NCBI RefSeq assembly: GCF_026212465.1
Contig: NC_080053.1
Span: forward strand, 17,520,735 to 17,584,734
DNA length: 64,000 nucleotides
DNA from: Amaranthus tricolor
Lineage: Eukaryota; Streptophyta; Magnoliopsida; Caryophyllales; Amaranthaceae
Direction: 5' to 3'
Part shown: piece by piece, positions 11,727 to 24,849 of the stretch
Layout of the letters: the number at the start of each line of letters is the position of its first letter
How positions within the stretch are numbered: position 1 is the stretch's first letter
Position numbers and translations under genes: made by a program
The notes under the pieces: model-generated
Seen by the model: only the letters and a program-made list of their open reading frames with translations
Told to the model about the DNA's origin: nothing
Databases searched by the model: none

Positions 11727-14700
11727 ATGTCTAACCAATCTATGGTAAGTTTACTACCCAATTTTTCCCTTTTTAACTCGTTCAAATTATAATATTGGGT
11801 ACCAACTTATATGTAAGCAGGTTTTGCAAATTTCTGGATTAATTCATTGTCTTTTATATGAGAAATAGATTATGATGATCAATGTTGTGAATTTAATTGA
11901 TTTTAATATTATTCTGTGATTTGTTTTAGAATTTTGAAGGTCTTTTGAATGATTTGCAAAACTGGGAAAATACTCTCAATGGAAAGGACCAGTTGAATAA
12001 TAAGGATTCACACAAGGGTAAAATGGTAATTTCAACTCTATGGATGACTTTGGTTCTTGAATTTTGTTTAGTTGATGGGGGAGGTTTGGTTTTCTATAAA
12101 GGTGTAGTATATGGAAGGAAAATGAATGTTTTGTATGACTGCTTTTTAAGGAATTTTTTTTTGTTAGATGATTTTATTAGGAATTTTAGGTTTGAAACTT
12201 GTTTGTTAGAGTTGATCAAGTTTTTTTCAAATTGAAAGTTTGACTTATGCCGATTGTGAAAATGGCGTTAAAAATTCATTTAGTATCCATGTCGGACCAC
12301 CATCAGGCTATAACCTTTGTCACATACTGTAGTCGTAGCCTATTTTGCTAATCTATAAGCAATGTTACTCTATAAGCTACTATATTATATACTCTACACC
12401 CATTTAGCCATAATGATCTCTTAGATCTTTTTGCACTCCAACTATGCCAAATACTTTGCGACCCTCTTCTAAATATTCTCATCTACAGACCTGAACACAA
12501 ATTAAATCCAACTTTGTCAACATTTTCTCTAGTTGCAACCTAAAAATTGATCTTTAATACTTCATCTTAAGGGGATTGTGTTATGAATCATTAATCAGAG
12601 TATGTTTTAAAGAAAGAAAGAAAGAATTTAGAGATGAGAAGGAGAGTACAGAACGAGAGAAGAAGAATCAGAAAGAAGAAATAGAGAATATATAGAATTG
12701 AGGGAGGAGATTAATTGTATTTCATTGCCTATCAACCAATTATTACATAATCATATTTATAGAGCTAAACAAGGCCTTACAACCTGCTGCCCACTTAGAT
12801 TGGTTATAAGATTCTCCTTTTAGAGGGTTTCCCTTAATACCCCTCATAATAGAATTCTGTTAACAATCCCGCTATCTCATTTTTTATCCCCCTTTTCTAT
12901 CCCTTACTATGCTGTGTAGGTAAGACTTTACCCTCGGCCGGAAGTTGCACCTTGTCCTCAAGGTGAGAGTTAGGAAAGGTAGCAAGCAAATTATGGTAGT
13001 CCTCCTAAGTGGCTTCAAACGAAGATAATCCTTGCCTTTGAACCAGAATTTACCAAATGGATGGACTAGATTGACGTAAAGCGAAGATCTCCTCCAGAAC
13101 AGTGACAAAAGCCAAGTCATTAGAAAGGTGAGGGGGAATATTAGCTGACTTTGAAATGCCAACAACTGGTTTCAATTGCGAAACATGGAAAACAAGATGG
13201 ATGAGGTTGTGAGAAGGTAGGGCCGAGCTATACGCCAATTTACCCACCCTTTGAGTGATCTTATACGGGCCATAGTAACTTGGGGACAACTTTTTATGAG
13301 AGGGCGTTGAGCAAGAGAGTGTTGACGATATGGTTAAAGCTTCAGAAAAACATCACTTTTGGAAAGAAATCACATCACGTCGTTTGGAATTGGCATAATG
13401 TATCATGTTTTGATGAGCTTTGACCAAAGAGAATTGAATTTCATCCAATATGGCATCACTCTCTTGGAGTAAGTGCTCAACACTATCAACTAGAGTGTGT
13501 CCATGCCCAAAGCGTACTAAATGTGGAGGAGGCTTCCCATATAATGCATGGAATGGGGATATACGTTGGATGAATGAGGGGCTGTATTGTAACAAAATTC
13601 AGCCCACGTAAGGCATTTGGCCCATTGTTTAGGTTTACTAACAAGGAAGCATCTTAGGTAAGTCTCCAAAGCTTTGTTGATGATCTTTATTTGACCATCG
13701 GTTTGTGGGTGAAATGCCATGCCACGAATTAGTTTGGTGCCATGAAGTCTGCATAATTCCCTCCAAAAACAACTTAAGAACACCCTATCCATGTTTTCCA
13801 CAATAGAAGAGGGGAAACCATGTAAAGATAGGACCTCCTTGATAAACAAAGCTGCTAGAGAAACAACCCTAAAGGGGTTTTTGAGCCTAAGAAAGTGTGT
13901 ATTTGGTAAAATGATTAACAACCACAAAGACTGTATTAAGACCATTCGACTTGGGAAGGCCTTCCACAAAATCCATAGAAATGTGCTCCCATACACTTGA
14001 GGCTAAATGTAGAGGCTGTAAAAGTCCATCAAAGGGACTAGTATGAAGCTTTTTGTTGTTGACATGTTCGAAATTGCTGTACGTATTGAGTGGGTGCTTT
14101 TCTCCTCTTTGTATTTTGGGTGCTTTTCCATAAACGTTAAACTTGTCTCCTTCGAGCTAAAGTTATTATATTATAACGTTTAAAAGCTCACAACCCAATA
14201 GCAACCTTTAAGTGTATATAGGTGAGTTTTATCAACTCCAAATCCCACACAATTGGAAGACTCGGGATACCTTTTTTCTTTAGGTTCACGATGGGGTATA
14301 ACGTCCCTTCAGACACCCCATCGAAAGTTTTTGGAATGATTAACTTCCATATTCTTGTGCACAAGATGTCAAACCCACTTTAATTTACTATCATTATAGC
14401 ATAACTTTAATTTTGGGCACATCGAGAACCTTTTGGACATCAACAAAAAATTATCTTTCGTACCAGATTAGGGGTGAAAGTTATTTGGTTAAAAACCGAA
14501 AACCAAACTTAACCAAATCGAATAAGAAATTTGGTCAGAATTTTTTCTAATATGATTTGGATTTGGATTGATATTTTAAAAACCAAAATTTTATGATTTG
14601 GTTTTACAAAAGAAAAAACGAAAAAATCGAACCTGCACCGAAATAATTAAATCTTAAGAGTACTATCTTGTATTTTAGGCCCAAACGTAAAGTGACTCAT

Positions 14701-17700
14701 CCCTTTCCAAAATATAGGCGGTCCAAAAGTAAACCCTGAACTTCTTCATTAACCCCTAATATCCTTTCCCTTTTTTTTGCCTCATACCGTTTGTCTTCTT
14801 CCAATTAGATTTTATCTCTCCTACAATTTCTTTCCCAAAAGCTTATGAATGGAGTCATGCATTCTTCCTTTGAGAATCATTGCTTTACCATGTCTTCATC
14901 ATCAAGTCTTCGTTTGTCTTCTTATTCAAATCTTTGGTTCAACAACAGTGACATTCTTATATAATTTCTCTTATATTCATTTAAGACTTTTTAGGCTTTT
15001 TTCTTTTTAGATTTTTATGTATATTTGTTCTTCAATTTTATATTTTGTTTCTTTGATATTTCTTTTGTAATTTTTCAGTTTTCATTTTGTTTCATATCTA
15101 ATAATACTGCTCCATATTCATATACATTTTAAATAACTTTCAAATTCGGTTTTTTGGTCTAATTCGGTGAAAGGGGATTACTTTTGGTTCGGTGTAGTTT
15201 GGTTTTAAAAAAAATTCGATTTCGATTTGGATTTGGACTTGAGATGTGAAAACGGAATTTAATTTGGTTTATTTTGGTTTTGTGTCGTAACCGAACCGAA
15301 AACCAAACTTACACCCCTGTACCAGATAACTTTTTCTTGAGTCATGTATCACACCACATTGAGATTAAATAGCCATCTTTTGTTCCTAATCTTACACCCC
15401 TTTAGAACATAAATTAAGAACTTCAAATACTTTTCCAATGAAAACATTGTTGAAAACCCACCTGTACTTCAAAGTGAGTGATATAGGAAAAGAACTCCAC
15501 TTCCACACATTTGTTTTGAGAGAAGGGCTAAGTCTGAGCAATCTGGAGCGTGAATACTCATTCCTTCTGCATCTTCGGTTAATTTATGTCTTTTGTGTAT
15601 TCAATGATTTCCCATGATGAACTCAAAGATCCTGACCACACGTTACTCATAATACAAAAGTAAATTAGAAGCTATTTGACCGAATAAATAATAAGAAATA
15701 TTAACTCCGTCCACATCACTTTTCGAATGGAGGAAAGATAAACTAAATTCTAATTTGACCGAATAAATAATAAGATAAACTTTTTAGATTTAGTATGTTT
15801 TTTTGGAACTTTTATTATTCTTTGATCTTATCATCCTATGTGATTGTAGGTGTTTGCTACTTTACGGGTGATGATTTTTGTGTTACGGATGGTGATTTTT
15901 GTGGTCAGCCACTCTAAGCGTAAACGTTATTCTATTAACTGAATTTTGCTTGGTGATTGATGGATTTCATTCTCTGACAAGGTGGCTTTTCAAGCCTGCT
16001 TTGGTTTTCCAATGGCAAACTATGTTCAGAATGTTTTTGAATGCATATTTAAGCTCTCTAAAATTTTGGGATGTTCATTTTACTCATCGGATATTGTAAG
16101 AATTACTATAAAAAAATTATGCTAAAAATTATTTTCATGTGTATGTATTTTCCTAAAATGGGGGTGTTATATGTTAAGTTAATTTGTTCTTATAAAATGG
16201 AATGCTGATTTGTTTTAATGGTGGCTACACTATATCTATTCTTCAGAAACTTGAAGTTTTGAACGACCATAAGCAAACTGTTGGTATAAGTAACTCCACT
16301 TTGGTGAGCAGTGGTGTGAGCCAGCATCGACCTCCAACAAAGTATGATCCATTGAGCCATATGTCGAGTACTTTCATGACTAACGATAATATTGTGGATG
16401 CCTCCTCTGAGAAAGATTTGGTAGCATTTATATGTCCCACTTTTTGCCAACTTCATTATACTGCCATTCCCTTTTGTGGCTTTAATTTGATCTAGTATTT
16501 CACGGACCTTTGCAGGGAAATGAATATTTTAAGCAAAAGAAGTTCAATGAAGCAATTGATTGCTATTCCAGAAGCATCGCTTTGTCGCCAACAGCTGTGG
16601 CTTACGCCAATAGGGCAATGGCTTATCTCAAAATTAAGCGGTAAGTTTCAGTTTTAGACAACAACTCCGTAACTTACCTTATGATAAAGACATCACTCAT
16701 CATTCATTGTAAGTTGGAATAGTTTGATTTGGCTGCATTTGTTTTTAACTCTCCCAAGCATAGTAATTTTGGCACTTGAATCATGTAGATATCAAGAGGC
16801 TGAGGATGACTGCACAGAGGCTCTAAACTTAGATGATCGCTATATAAAAGCATACTCACGTCGAGCTACAGCCAGAAAGGAGCTCAAGAAACTGAGAGAC
16901 TCCTTAGAAGGTATGTTACATTGATAGGGATTATGATTTTTCTATGTAGGAAGTGGTGTGTTCAGCTAATGATTGATTCTTTTCGCAGATGTTGAGTTTG
17001 CGTTGAGGCTAGAGCCACAAAATGTAGATCTCAAGAAACAGCATGCTGAAGTGAAGTTCTTGCTTGAGAAGGTGAATTTATTTACTCTTTTTGACAAGTG
17101 AACATTCAAAATGAAGCTTAGGACTTTCGAATTGAAATTGTTATTCATGCCCTAGTTTGATATTATTTGTAGAGACCTTATTCATCAAACATTAGAAAAA
17201 CTAGGGGTGAAAGTTTGGTTTTTGGTTTAGATTCGATACAAATCCAAATCAAACCGAATAGAACTCGTTTTGATATTTTCAGTCCAAATCGAAATCATAA
17301 TATTTATAATCCAAATTGAACCAAACCGAATTTTAAAATACTAATCCAAATTGAACCGAATATATCGAATTGCAATGATTTGTATATTTTACATCGAAAG
17401 TCAAATTTGCATGTATTGTTTTAAAATTATTCTTTCTAAAGCTCCTAAATAGATATTAATAATTTTAGGGTTTTTAATTTCAACAAGTAAAAAACTTTTA
17501 ACAAAAATCTAAAAATGTAACATGTCTTTAACATTTTGGTTTTTTCGGTTTTTCGGTTTTGTTGGACCTTAGATCGAGTCCAAACCCAACACCGAATTAT
17601 AATAAAAATTCAGTCCAAACCAAACCAAATTTAAAATATAGTCAAACGAAATTACTTATTCGATTTGGTTTGGTTCGGTATTCAATTTTTCATCAAATTA

Positions 17701-20700
17701 CTTACACCCCTAAGAAAAACTGTTATAGCCTTAATCTCGGCCATGGAATCCCAAATTGCAGTTGAATGGTTCATCAGGAGAGGAGAGAATGAGAGGAGAG
17801 AGAAGGAAAAAAATTAATGCACCGGGAAAAAAGGAGGAAAAGATGAAGTGCACAAACAAGAAAGTTCTGGATTTACATGTTGAGTTTTAATATTAAAAAC
17901 AAATGTGATACAACTGCCTGAGTCCAGTTGTTTCTCTTTTTCATACTCTACCCTTACCACTTGTGTGCGATGAGACTCGATGATGGAGGTTGGTTGGGGA
18001 ATGTGCTAATACAATAGCGTCTATTTAAAGTAGATCATTTGTAATTGTGGATCAATTAATCTTAAATTATTAACGGCTAATGCCATGACCATTAATTCTG
18101 TGCTCACACCATTTATAAACCTTGATGGGTCCATTGTGACTGGTATGAATGATGAAGTGGTATGTTTGTTGTGATCCACTTTTTAAATAGAGCTGAATTG
18201 AAGTCCGTATTCCATCTAAATTTTTTATATTTTGTATATGCTTGTGTGTTTCCTCTTTCATATTCTTCTAGAAACATTTAGGGTTTTACTAGTATGTCTC
18301 ATGCAGCGTAATAGAAAAAGGCTAATGATACCATCAGAAAAGTCACCTTAGATAGCGTCCTGCGTTTCTATTCTCATCCACACCATACCATCTTCTATTC
18401 TGGGAAAGAATTGTCCCAAATTCCCCATTTACAAAATAAGAAAAGCTGAGAGAAATAAGTTGACATATATCCTTTTGATATAATCTTGAAGTCTCGCGTA
18501 TTCTTTTTTTATTTCCTGGAGCTTTTAACTTCTTCCCTTGCGCCTTTTTAAGTACTAGTTGGTTAAAAAATACTGCTTCATAGAGACCGTGTAACACTAT
18601 AATGTCAGATTGCAAAGTTAATAAAAAAGTTTTTGTTCTGTGGGACTTACTAAGATAATTCTTATTAAAAATCCAACAAATGGCCACTTCTATTCTTTGA
18701 TTATTTATGCTCTATTTTCAAGCACCACTATAGAAACATGTTTTTTTTTTTTTTTTTTTAAAATTTTTTTTTATTCGATTGACAACCACAGTACCAAGAA
18801 TTTAAGGTTGGAAAATTTTTCAATTTCCTCTCAATAACCTTCAGTTTTTTAATTCTTCCCATTAGGAGGTTTATATGGTGCTAGATAGTGTGCGTTGACC
18901 GTTTTCTTGTTGAAGCACACCTCATGCCATAGAGTGTGTAAGGCTTCAAAGCATGCACACAAATACAATACATTTTATCTTTCGAGTCTTCAATTGATAT
19001 GTAGAACCAATAGTTCATTATCCATAGCTTTATATTTAGACGTGTCTATATCTTAATGATATCAAGTAAGGGTGCCTTCCAACCATGTTTTAGAACCAAT
19101 ATTCTCTATATTTGGCTCTCACACTTAATCCTATGGGTAACATCTTGTTGGATGCCCCAAGTATTCTTAATATGGACTCAAGGTATTTGAAGCATCCACT
19201 TGAAGCAGTTTCTTTCTCTTCTAACTTCACAGTGCCTCTCAATATTGTGTTTATGCTAAAATTAAACTCCATGTACTTTGTCTTATGCCGACTTAATTTA
19301 AAATCTTATGAATCCCACTCTTGTCTCTATCATTCTAACATAGCAATTGCAATGTTCCCGGTCTTATCTACCAAAATAATGTCATCAGCATACGACATGC
19401 ACCATGGGATGTCTCCTTGTATCGATCAAGATCCTCTACGAAAAGTGAGGCTCAGTGTCAAGCCTTGTTGGCCAATTGTGATTGCAAAATCCTATGTTGC
19501 CGCTCCTCATGCCCTAACATTCTTCTTACTTCTCGATACATACTTTTGCGTTATATTAATGTATTTCTTGAGTGCCCTTCTTTGTTATTTCCATCTAATG
19601 TACTTCTCTTGATACCTTGTCGTATGCTAATGCCAAGTCAATAAATACCATGTGCAAGTCTCTTTTTCTAGTTCTATAGTACTCCATTTCTCTCATAAAA
19701 TGAATTGCTTCCATTTTAGTTCACCTTGACATAAATTCAAATTGGTTCCCGGATATGGAGGTACATCTCCTCATATGTATCTGTGTCATTCTTTCCCACA
19801 ACTTCATAGCATGGCTCATGAGTTTTATTTCTCTATAGTTAATGTAATCTTAGACATATCTTTTGTTCTTATAAATAGGCACTTGAGTACTTCTTCTCAA
19901 GTCATTGGGCATTTTGTTTGTCTTTCAAATATTGTTGAATAGATCATTAGCCAAGTCACTCCAATCATTCCTAAACATCTCCATATCTCAATAGGTATAC
20001 AAAATGTCCCAAATGCTTTCTTTAGCTTTATTTTCTTCAACACCCTAACCATTTCTAATTTTTATTTTCTTTGCATAATTTCTCTACTTTGATCTAAGGA
20101 AATAATTGTTGTGTCCCTATAATGTTTCCTTGTTTTCTATTAAATAGCTCATCAAAATACTTTCTCCATCAATCCTTGATGTTTACGCCCTGAACTAGAA
20201 TTATCTTATTCTTATCCATAATATACTTCACTACACCTATGTCATTAGTTTTTTCTTGCCGCCTCTTTCCATTCTATAAATATCTTGTTCTTTTTCTTTA
20301 GAATCTAATTTGTCAAACACCTTTTGATTCTATCATGTATATCCTTTACCACGAAAGTACTACTTGATTCTCCTAAAATCTCATTAGCAATTCGAATATT
20401 ACAAGTTTTCATCTTTGTCAAAGTATTCCCCGCATCTGAAGACATCTCTTACTCTGTTTCTTTAGTATTTTTCTTGGCAAAAACTTTACATTATCTACTT
20501 TTAGTTGATCTATAGTACGATCATGATCATACAAGCATAGTATGATCTACAGTATGATCATACGATCATACATGTATATTATTGGCCTTATTCACCAGAA
20601 CATAAGATAGAGAAGTTGTTATTTGTGTTTAAAAACATTAGATAAAATCGGGGAAGTTGAAAACGAAAATCAATAGTTGGCCATATTTCGGAACAAACAA

Positions 20701-23700
20701 GGATATTTGGAACTGCAGCTGCTCACAATGATGCTACAAAAATGAGTGTCATCTCATGATGGTCTTCTTATGGTGCTGAGACTGAAACTTGTAGAAATTG
20801 CTATTAGAGTATAAGGTTTTTATTGCATTTCACTCGAGCTTGTGTGGAAGGTCCTTGTAGAATATGGGATATCGATCCCGAGAGTACCTATCTTGATGAT
20901 CCACTATAAGGTTGGAAGGCTTGAGAGTTGAAGATTGGAGGAATTAAGGTCGAAAGAAGTTGTGACATGGAATTAAAATGTTCATATTTATTGCTATGGT
21001 TGGTTATTCTTTTTTTTTTTTTTTAGATTTATTTTTATGATTTATATACTTGATTTGATGATCCAAAAATTGGATTTAGAGCTTTAACATAAAAATGTTG
21101 TTATTTTTGTAAGATTGGATTACATTTCGTGTCTTACGTTATCGAAACTTAAATTTATCATTTACGTCTCTCGTATCAGATCGAACGTTCGTTCCGTGCA
21201 ACATAGGGTAGGATAGTGACATGACAACCAAAGTAAATTATTCTCACATCTTATGTCATAAGAAAAATTGAAAATAATGTGGGTGTGTCTCCTACTCTGC
21301 TACATGTTGGATCCTCTAGGCCTGTGTATCACTCTTATTCTGCTAGCATACTCTTTATTTTTTTATTTTTTATTTCGCATGTAATGATAGTGTGTTAAAG
21401 CCTTTAGAAATTTTATGTAGGCAATTCTTGCAAAAGCAGCGGGAACAGATACAAGAGCTGTGCCTAGGGTGAAAGAAATTGAGAAACAGGTAGATGACAA
21501 TGGATATGAAAAACCTACTCTGTGTGCGTCTGAACGAAGTAATAAAGTGGGAGTTGATGTTCTTCCAGATAACATCCCAGTAAGATTTTAATGTCTGAAT
21601 TGGTTTCTGGGTCATTTTGAAAATTTGTTCTCATTCAAAAAAAAAAATTATTATGAAAATATGGCATGAAATTTCTTCAGACTTTAAGTTTTTTCATGTG
21701 TTGCATTTTAATCGCTAATGTTTTTTTTCTGAAGAATCAACAGCTGTCTTTGAACAAAACTCCTGATTCTGGAGAGAGAGATGTCAAAATCAAAACATCT
21801 GGTGATAGAAACAGGCAAAAATTAAATGGCTTGCATGGCATTGCATCAAGCAATTCTCCTTTGGTATGTTTGCTTCATGTATATGAAACGCCATATGCAT
21901 TGCATGACAACTTTAAATAGTTTTTGTTCATCATCTTCGTCCATGGTTTTATTTTGGTGTATTTTTACAAAGTCTGCGTTTCATAAATTTTTTAGGACAT
22001 TAAATGGTAATTCACAACTGACCTTTTTTCCTTGTGCTGAAAAAAAAGAGTGGGAAAAAAGAGTTGGGGACATCATTTCAAGAGCTTGCTTCTCGGGCTG
22101 CATCTCGAGCCATAGCAGATGCTGCTACAACTATCAGTACCCCAAAATCAGCTTATCAGTTTGAAATTACTTGGAAAGGACTTTGTGGTGACCGTTCTTT
22201 ACAAGCTCGTATGTTGAAGGTTTGCAAACGTTGAATCTTGCTCTAATGCTTGATAATATGGAATTGATACTTTTTGTGGGTTGTTTAAGTTGGCCTTTTT
22301 CTATTTGGAGCCACTGATGATGTATTTTTCTTGTGTTTTTTCAATGTGTAGGCCACTCGACCAGATACATTGCCACAGATTTTTAAGAATGCTTTAACTG
22401 CCCCCTTACTTATCGATATTGTCAAATGTGTTGCATCCTTTTTTGTGTAAGTCAAGGTGTCATGTTCCGAGCTGAATTATTTATACTATGTATTAGATCC
22501 TATTATGTCTAATTATCCATATTCTTTGCTGCATCTTATGGAAGTGACGAGACTGAGCTTGCTGTCAGCTATCTGCAAAATTTGACGAAGATCCCAAGAT
22601 TTGACATGATCATTTTGTGCCTTCCTCCAGTAGACAGGGACGGTATGTGCATTATTAAAATTTACAAGCTTGTAACATCTTCATGATTGGATATTATGAT
22701 TTCTAGCTCCTGCGTATGAACTTACGATGTTTGTCTAGAAATGGTTCTGGACAAATAGTTACTAAAGAAGCCATTTAGAGTTCAGGGTTATCAAAGGAGG
22801 CTTTGAATTTGGTTACATGGATAATAAAATAAGAAAAACTGGAATAAAACCTAATCTATCACAAGGTGATTGCATTTATGTGCAATAAATGTTGTCTTTA
22901 TGTGTCTTAAACCTGGAGTAATAAGGTTTGTATGTTGCAGTTTCCAGTTTCATCAAATTGTATGATGGAGTACTGGCAACTATGATGTCAATTCAGGAGT
23001 ACTGAAAGTTTTCATGGAGTATCTTATTCGAAATAGCTAGAGCTTAGAGGCTAATTAATAGTCCCATATCTTACATTCATGGATTAAGAAAGTTTAGGCT
23101 TATATCTTGTGGAGTTTTACTTTTTGGATTTTGTTTTCTTGTAAGATTTTTGGAGCACGGAAGCTATTTCCCCGTTAACAACTCTGGTGCTTAGTTTACC
23201 TTTGATGTTATAAATTAGCTTAGTCGCGTTAAATTTGGAAGTCCTCTGGTGAATGTGGCTCACTAATGTTTATATTGAACGTGCTTAGTTGACTTTGGAT
23301 GTTATAAATTAGCTTAGTTGCGTTAAACTAGGTTAGTTTATATTGAACATCTGAAAAATCAGGTCTGTCCTCCTTGATTCTTACTTACGCGTAATTCTTA
23401 ACCTTCTTATTGCCGTTCATGATTATCTCACTGAGAAGTGAGAATAGCTTTTCAGCAGAAGCATAACGTTTTCTAAGATGATTTTAAATGACTTGATTTC
23501 TTGAATTCTTTGCACGAGAAAGAAATGGTAACACCAAATCTTATTGAAAATTAGTATAGACGTAAATGTTTGTGGATTTAGAGTGAATTAGAAGGGATGT
23601 TGTATTAAAATAGAATGACACAATAAGCAATTTATGTATTTATCAAAATAGAGACTTGAACCAAAAATTAAACCATCAGTCGTTTACAAGTTAGCAGAAT

Positions 23701-24111
23701 AAACAAAATACAGTTTACTAGTTTTATGTTTAAAAGAATACACCGATTAAATTTGGTTGGTTGTTACTGGGAGAAAAAAAAACCAGAAACACATACACGA
23801 AAGAAATGTATGGATGAGATGAAAAGATAGATAGAGTTGATCGTCATAAATAGAAACGTAGTGACTTGAGGAGAACTGAGGCAGGATTTCACTTCAAGTA
23901 CAGAGGAAAGCTTAATTAATGAAAATTTGTGGACAGATTTGTAATTGTGTTTGCTTGATTTGATCGGTGAAATATAGGCTAACTTGATATTCATCATGCA
24001 GAGCTTTGCAGGATATGGAATAATGTATTTCTTAGCACTGCTACTACTATTGAGCTTGGAGAATTGCTTAGTGACCTCCATCCAAAGTATTGCCCTCGAC
24101 GATTTCGATGA
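11727..24111 (+). CDS. RPAP3: RPAP3-like TPR co-chaperone, 12 coding exons
   Basis: RPAP3 links HSP90 to the R2TP complex (with RUVBL1/2 and PIH1D1) in assembling RNA polymerase II, PIKK and snoRNP complexes, largely in the cytoplasm. Exons joined by GT-AG sites and phase: 11727-11744, 11930-12025, 16247-16420, 16516-16640, 16789-16910, 16989-17071, 21421-21579, 21735-21863, 22049-22219, 22352-22446, 22545-22642, 24002-24111 (TGA). The frame stays open: 459 residues, near the usual plant length. An N-terminal '[10 protein letters not shown]' motif precedes TPRs ('[19 protein letters not shown]', '[13 protein letters not shown]', '[18 protein letters not shown]', 'ALRLEPQN'), a charged linker, and the RPAP3 C-terminal domain ('[11 protein letters not shown]', '[19 protein letters not shown]', '[10 protein letters not shown]'). 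Introns 2 (4.2 kb) and 6 (4.3 kb) are swollen by transposons. Splice sites are read by eye; the exon 2 donor (12025/12026) was chosen by phase. Confidence 0.88.
12579..14100 (-). mobile_element. Ty3/gypsy fragment: 3' LTR plus integrase end
   Basis: It lies in RPAP3-like intron 2, opposite in orientation. The 3' LTR is 12579-12865 (287 bp, ends TGTTA/TAACA), preceded on the minus strand by a purine tract around 12866-12895. Minus-strand frames 13996-13517, 13595-13353, 13289-13050 and 13165-12884 hold integrase ('FHPQTDGQI', '[18 protein letters not shown]', '[13 protein letters not shown]') and the C-terminal '[10 protein letters not shown]' and '[11 protein letters not shown]' motif typical of chromovirus-like gypsy elements. 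Several frameshifts separate the frames. Reverse transcriptase, gag and the 5' LTR are absent, so the element is truncated at about 14100. Confidence 0.85.
14469..15319. mobile_element. hAT-like non-autonomous element, 851 bp
   Basis: The ends are inverted: TAGGGGTGAAAGTT at left and the complement of CAGGGGTGTAAGTT at right. The element is flanked by a perfect 8-bp target duplication TACCAGAT (14461-14468 and 15320-15327). Subterminal regions are full of 'AACCGAAAACCAAA'/'TTTGGTTTTGG' motifs in opposite orientations, a layout typical of Ac-like hAT elements. It has no coding frame and lies in RPAP3-like intron 2. Confidence 0.88.
17202..17712. mobile_element. hAT-like non-autonomous element, 511 bp
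   Basis: The left end TAGGGGTGAAAGTTTGG pairs with the complement of the right end (TAGGGGTGTAAGTAA). A perfect 8-bp target duplication AGAAAAAC flanks it (17194-17201 and 17713-17720). Subterminal 'AACCAAACCAAAT' and 'TTCGGTTT' motifs tie it to the family of the element at 14469. It lies just after exon 6 of the RPAP3-like gene. Confidence 0.9.
19085..20340 (-). mobile_element. LINE (L1-type) reverse transcriptase remnant
   Basis: The minus strand reads, in order, '[17 protein letters not shown]', '[15 protein letters not shown]', '[14 protein letters not shown]' and 'CFKYLESIL', the consecutive motifs of plant LINE reverse transcriptases, with YADD as the catalytic box. Stops and frameshifts interrupt it many times. 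No endonuclease domain or poly-A tail could be found. It lies antisense in RPAP3-like intron 6. Confidence 0.82.
20512..20575. repeat. Cluster of GATCATAC-type motifs
   Basis: Repeated 'GATCATACGATCATAC'-like motifs in both orientations over about 60 bases. They resemble the GATC-rich elements at 25356 and 34385 but are too short to assign. Confidence 0.4.
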
Positions 24112-24840
24112 TCTCATCCTTCAACATTCAGGACACACTCATTTTGTATATTGCTGCCACATTTTGTACATTGTAATATATTTTAATTTTTACATTAGCT
24201 TTTTTGAGGTTCTCTTGAAGTATAGCTTGAATATTTTTTATGATTAGTTTAGCATGAGCTTTGATCGGATTTATTTTTTCCTTTTTCAGGTTACATTCCA
24301 ATTAAGGTTGTGTTTCATATTAGAGCTTGCCTTTGGCTAAAGGCGTTACTTGCATTTATTTATGGTCTATAATATGTATTGAATTGAACTGAATCAAGTA
24401 TGTCGGCAAAAAAAAAAAAAATTGATGTTATAATTTTGAGAATGATTTGAACTAAAGCTTCCATGGATCCCTAGAATGATTAACAATTTTGAGAATTTCT
24501 GCCTTATAATTTTTATTTAGCAGGTCTTGCGAGAAAACCGCCTTACCGAGAGATCACTCATACAAGTGAATAAGAGTAGGACAATCTACCAAATTATAAG
24601 TTTTACAATACACGATTACTAATTGGTATCTTTTAAAAGTTAAAACTGATCAAAAATATAAAAACAAATTTAATTTTCCTCTAAAAGTGATCAATACTAA
24701 TATTTGAATGATCAATTTTAACTTAAAGTATATAATCTTAAATGGATTAATTATAATCTTTTTAAAGTGATTAATTTTGACTTAAAAAATTATAATTGAC
24801 TATTTATAATTTATTACAAATTCTTGTTTAGGACTGTCCT
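24112..24840. other. RPAP3-like 3' region and AT-rich spacer
   Basis: The first ~300 bases after the stop are T-rich and suit a 3' UTR; AATAAT-like signals are too common to choose one. A poly-A run at 24409-24420 is followed by AT-rich sequence. No gene is seen. Confidence 0.4.
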
Positions 24841-24849
24841 AAAATTAGG

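Noticed and set aside
18343..18687. 114-residue minus-strand frame in an intron
   Set aside because: No recognisable domain, and biased composition from AT-rich intron sequence.
22941..23005. Possible extra RPAP3 exon after a TTGCAG acceptor
   Set aside because: Its stop would remove the conserved '[10 protein letters not shown]' end, which is found in phase at 24002.
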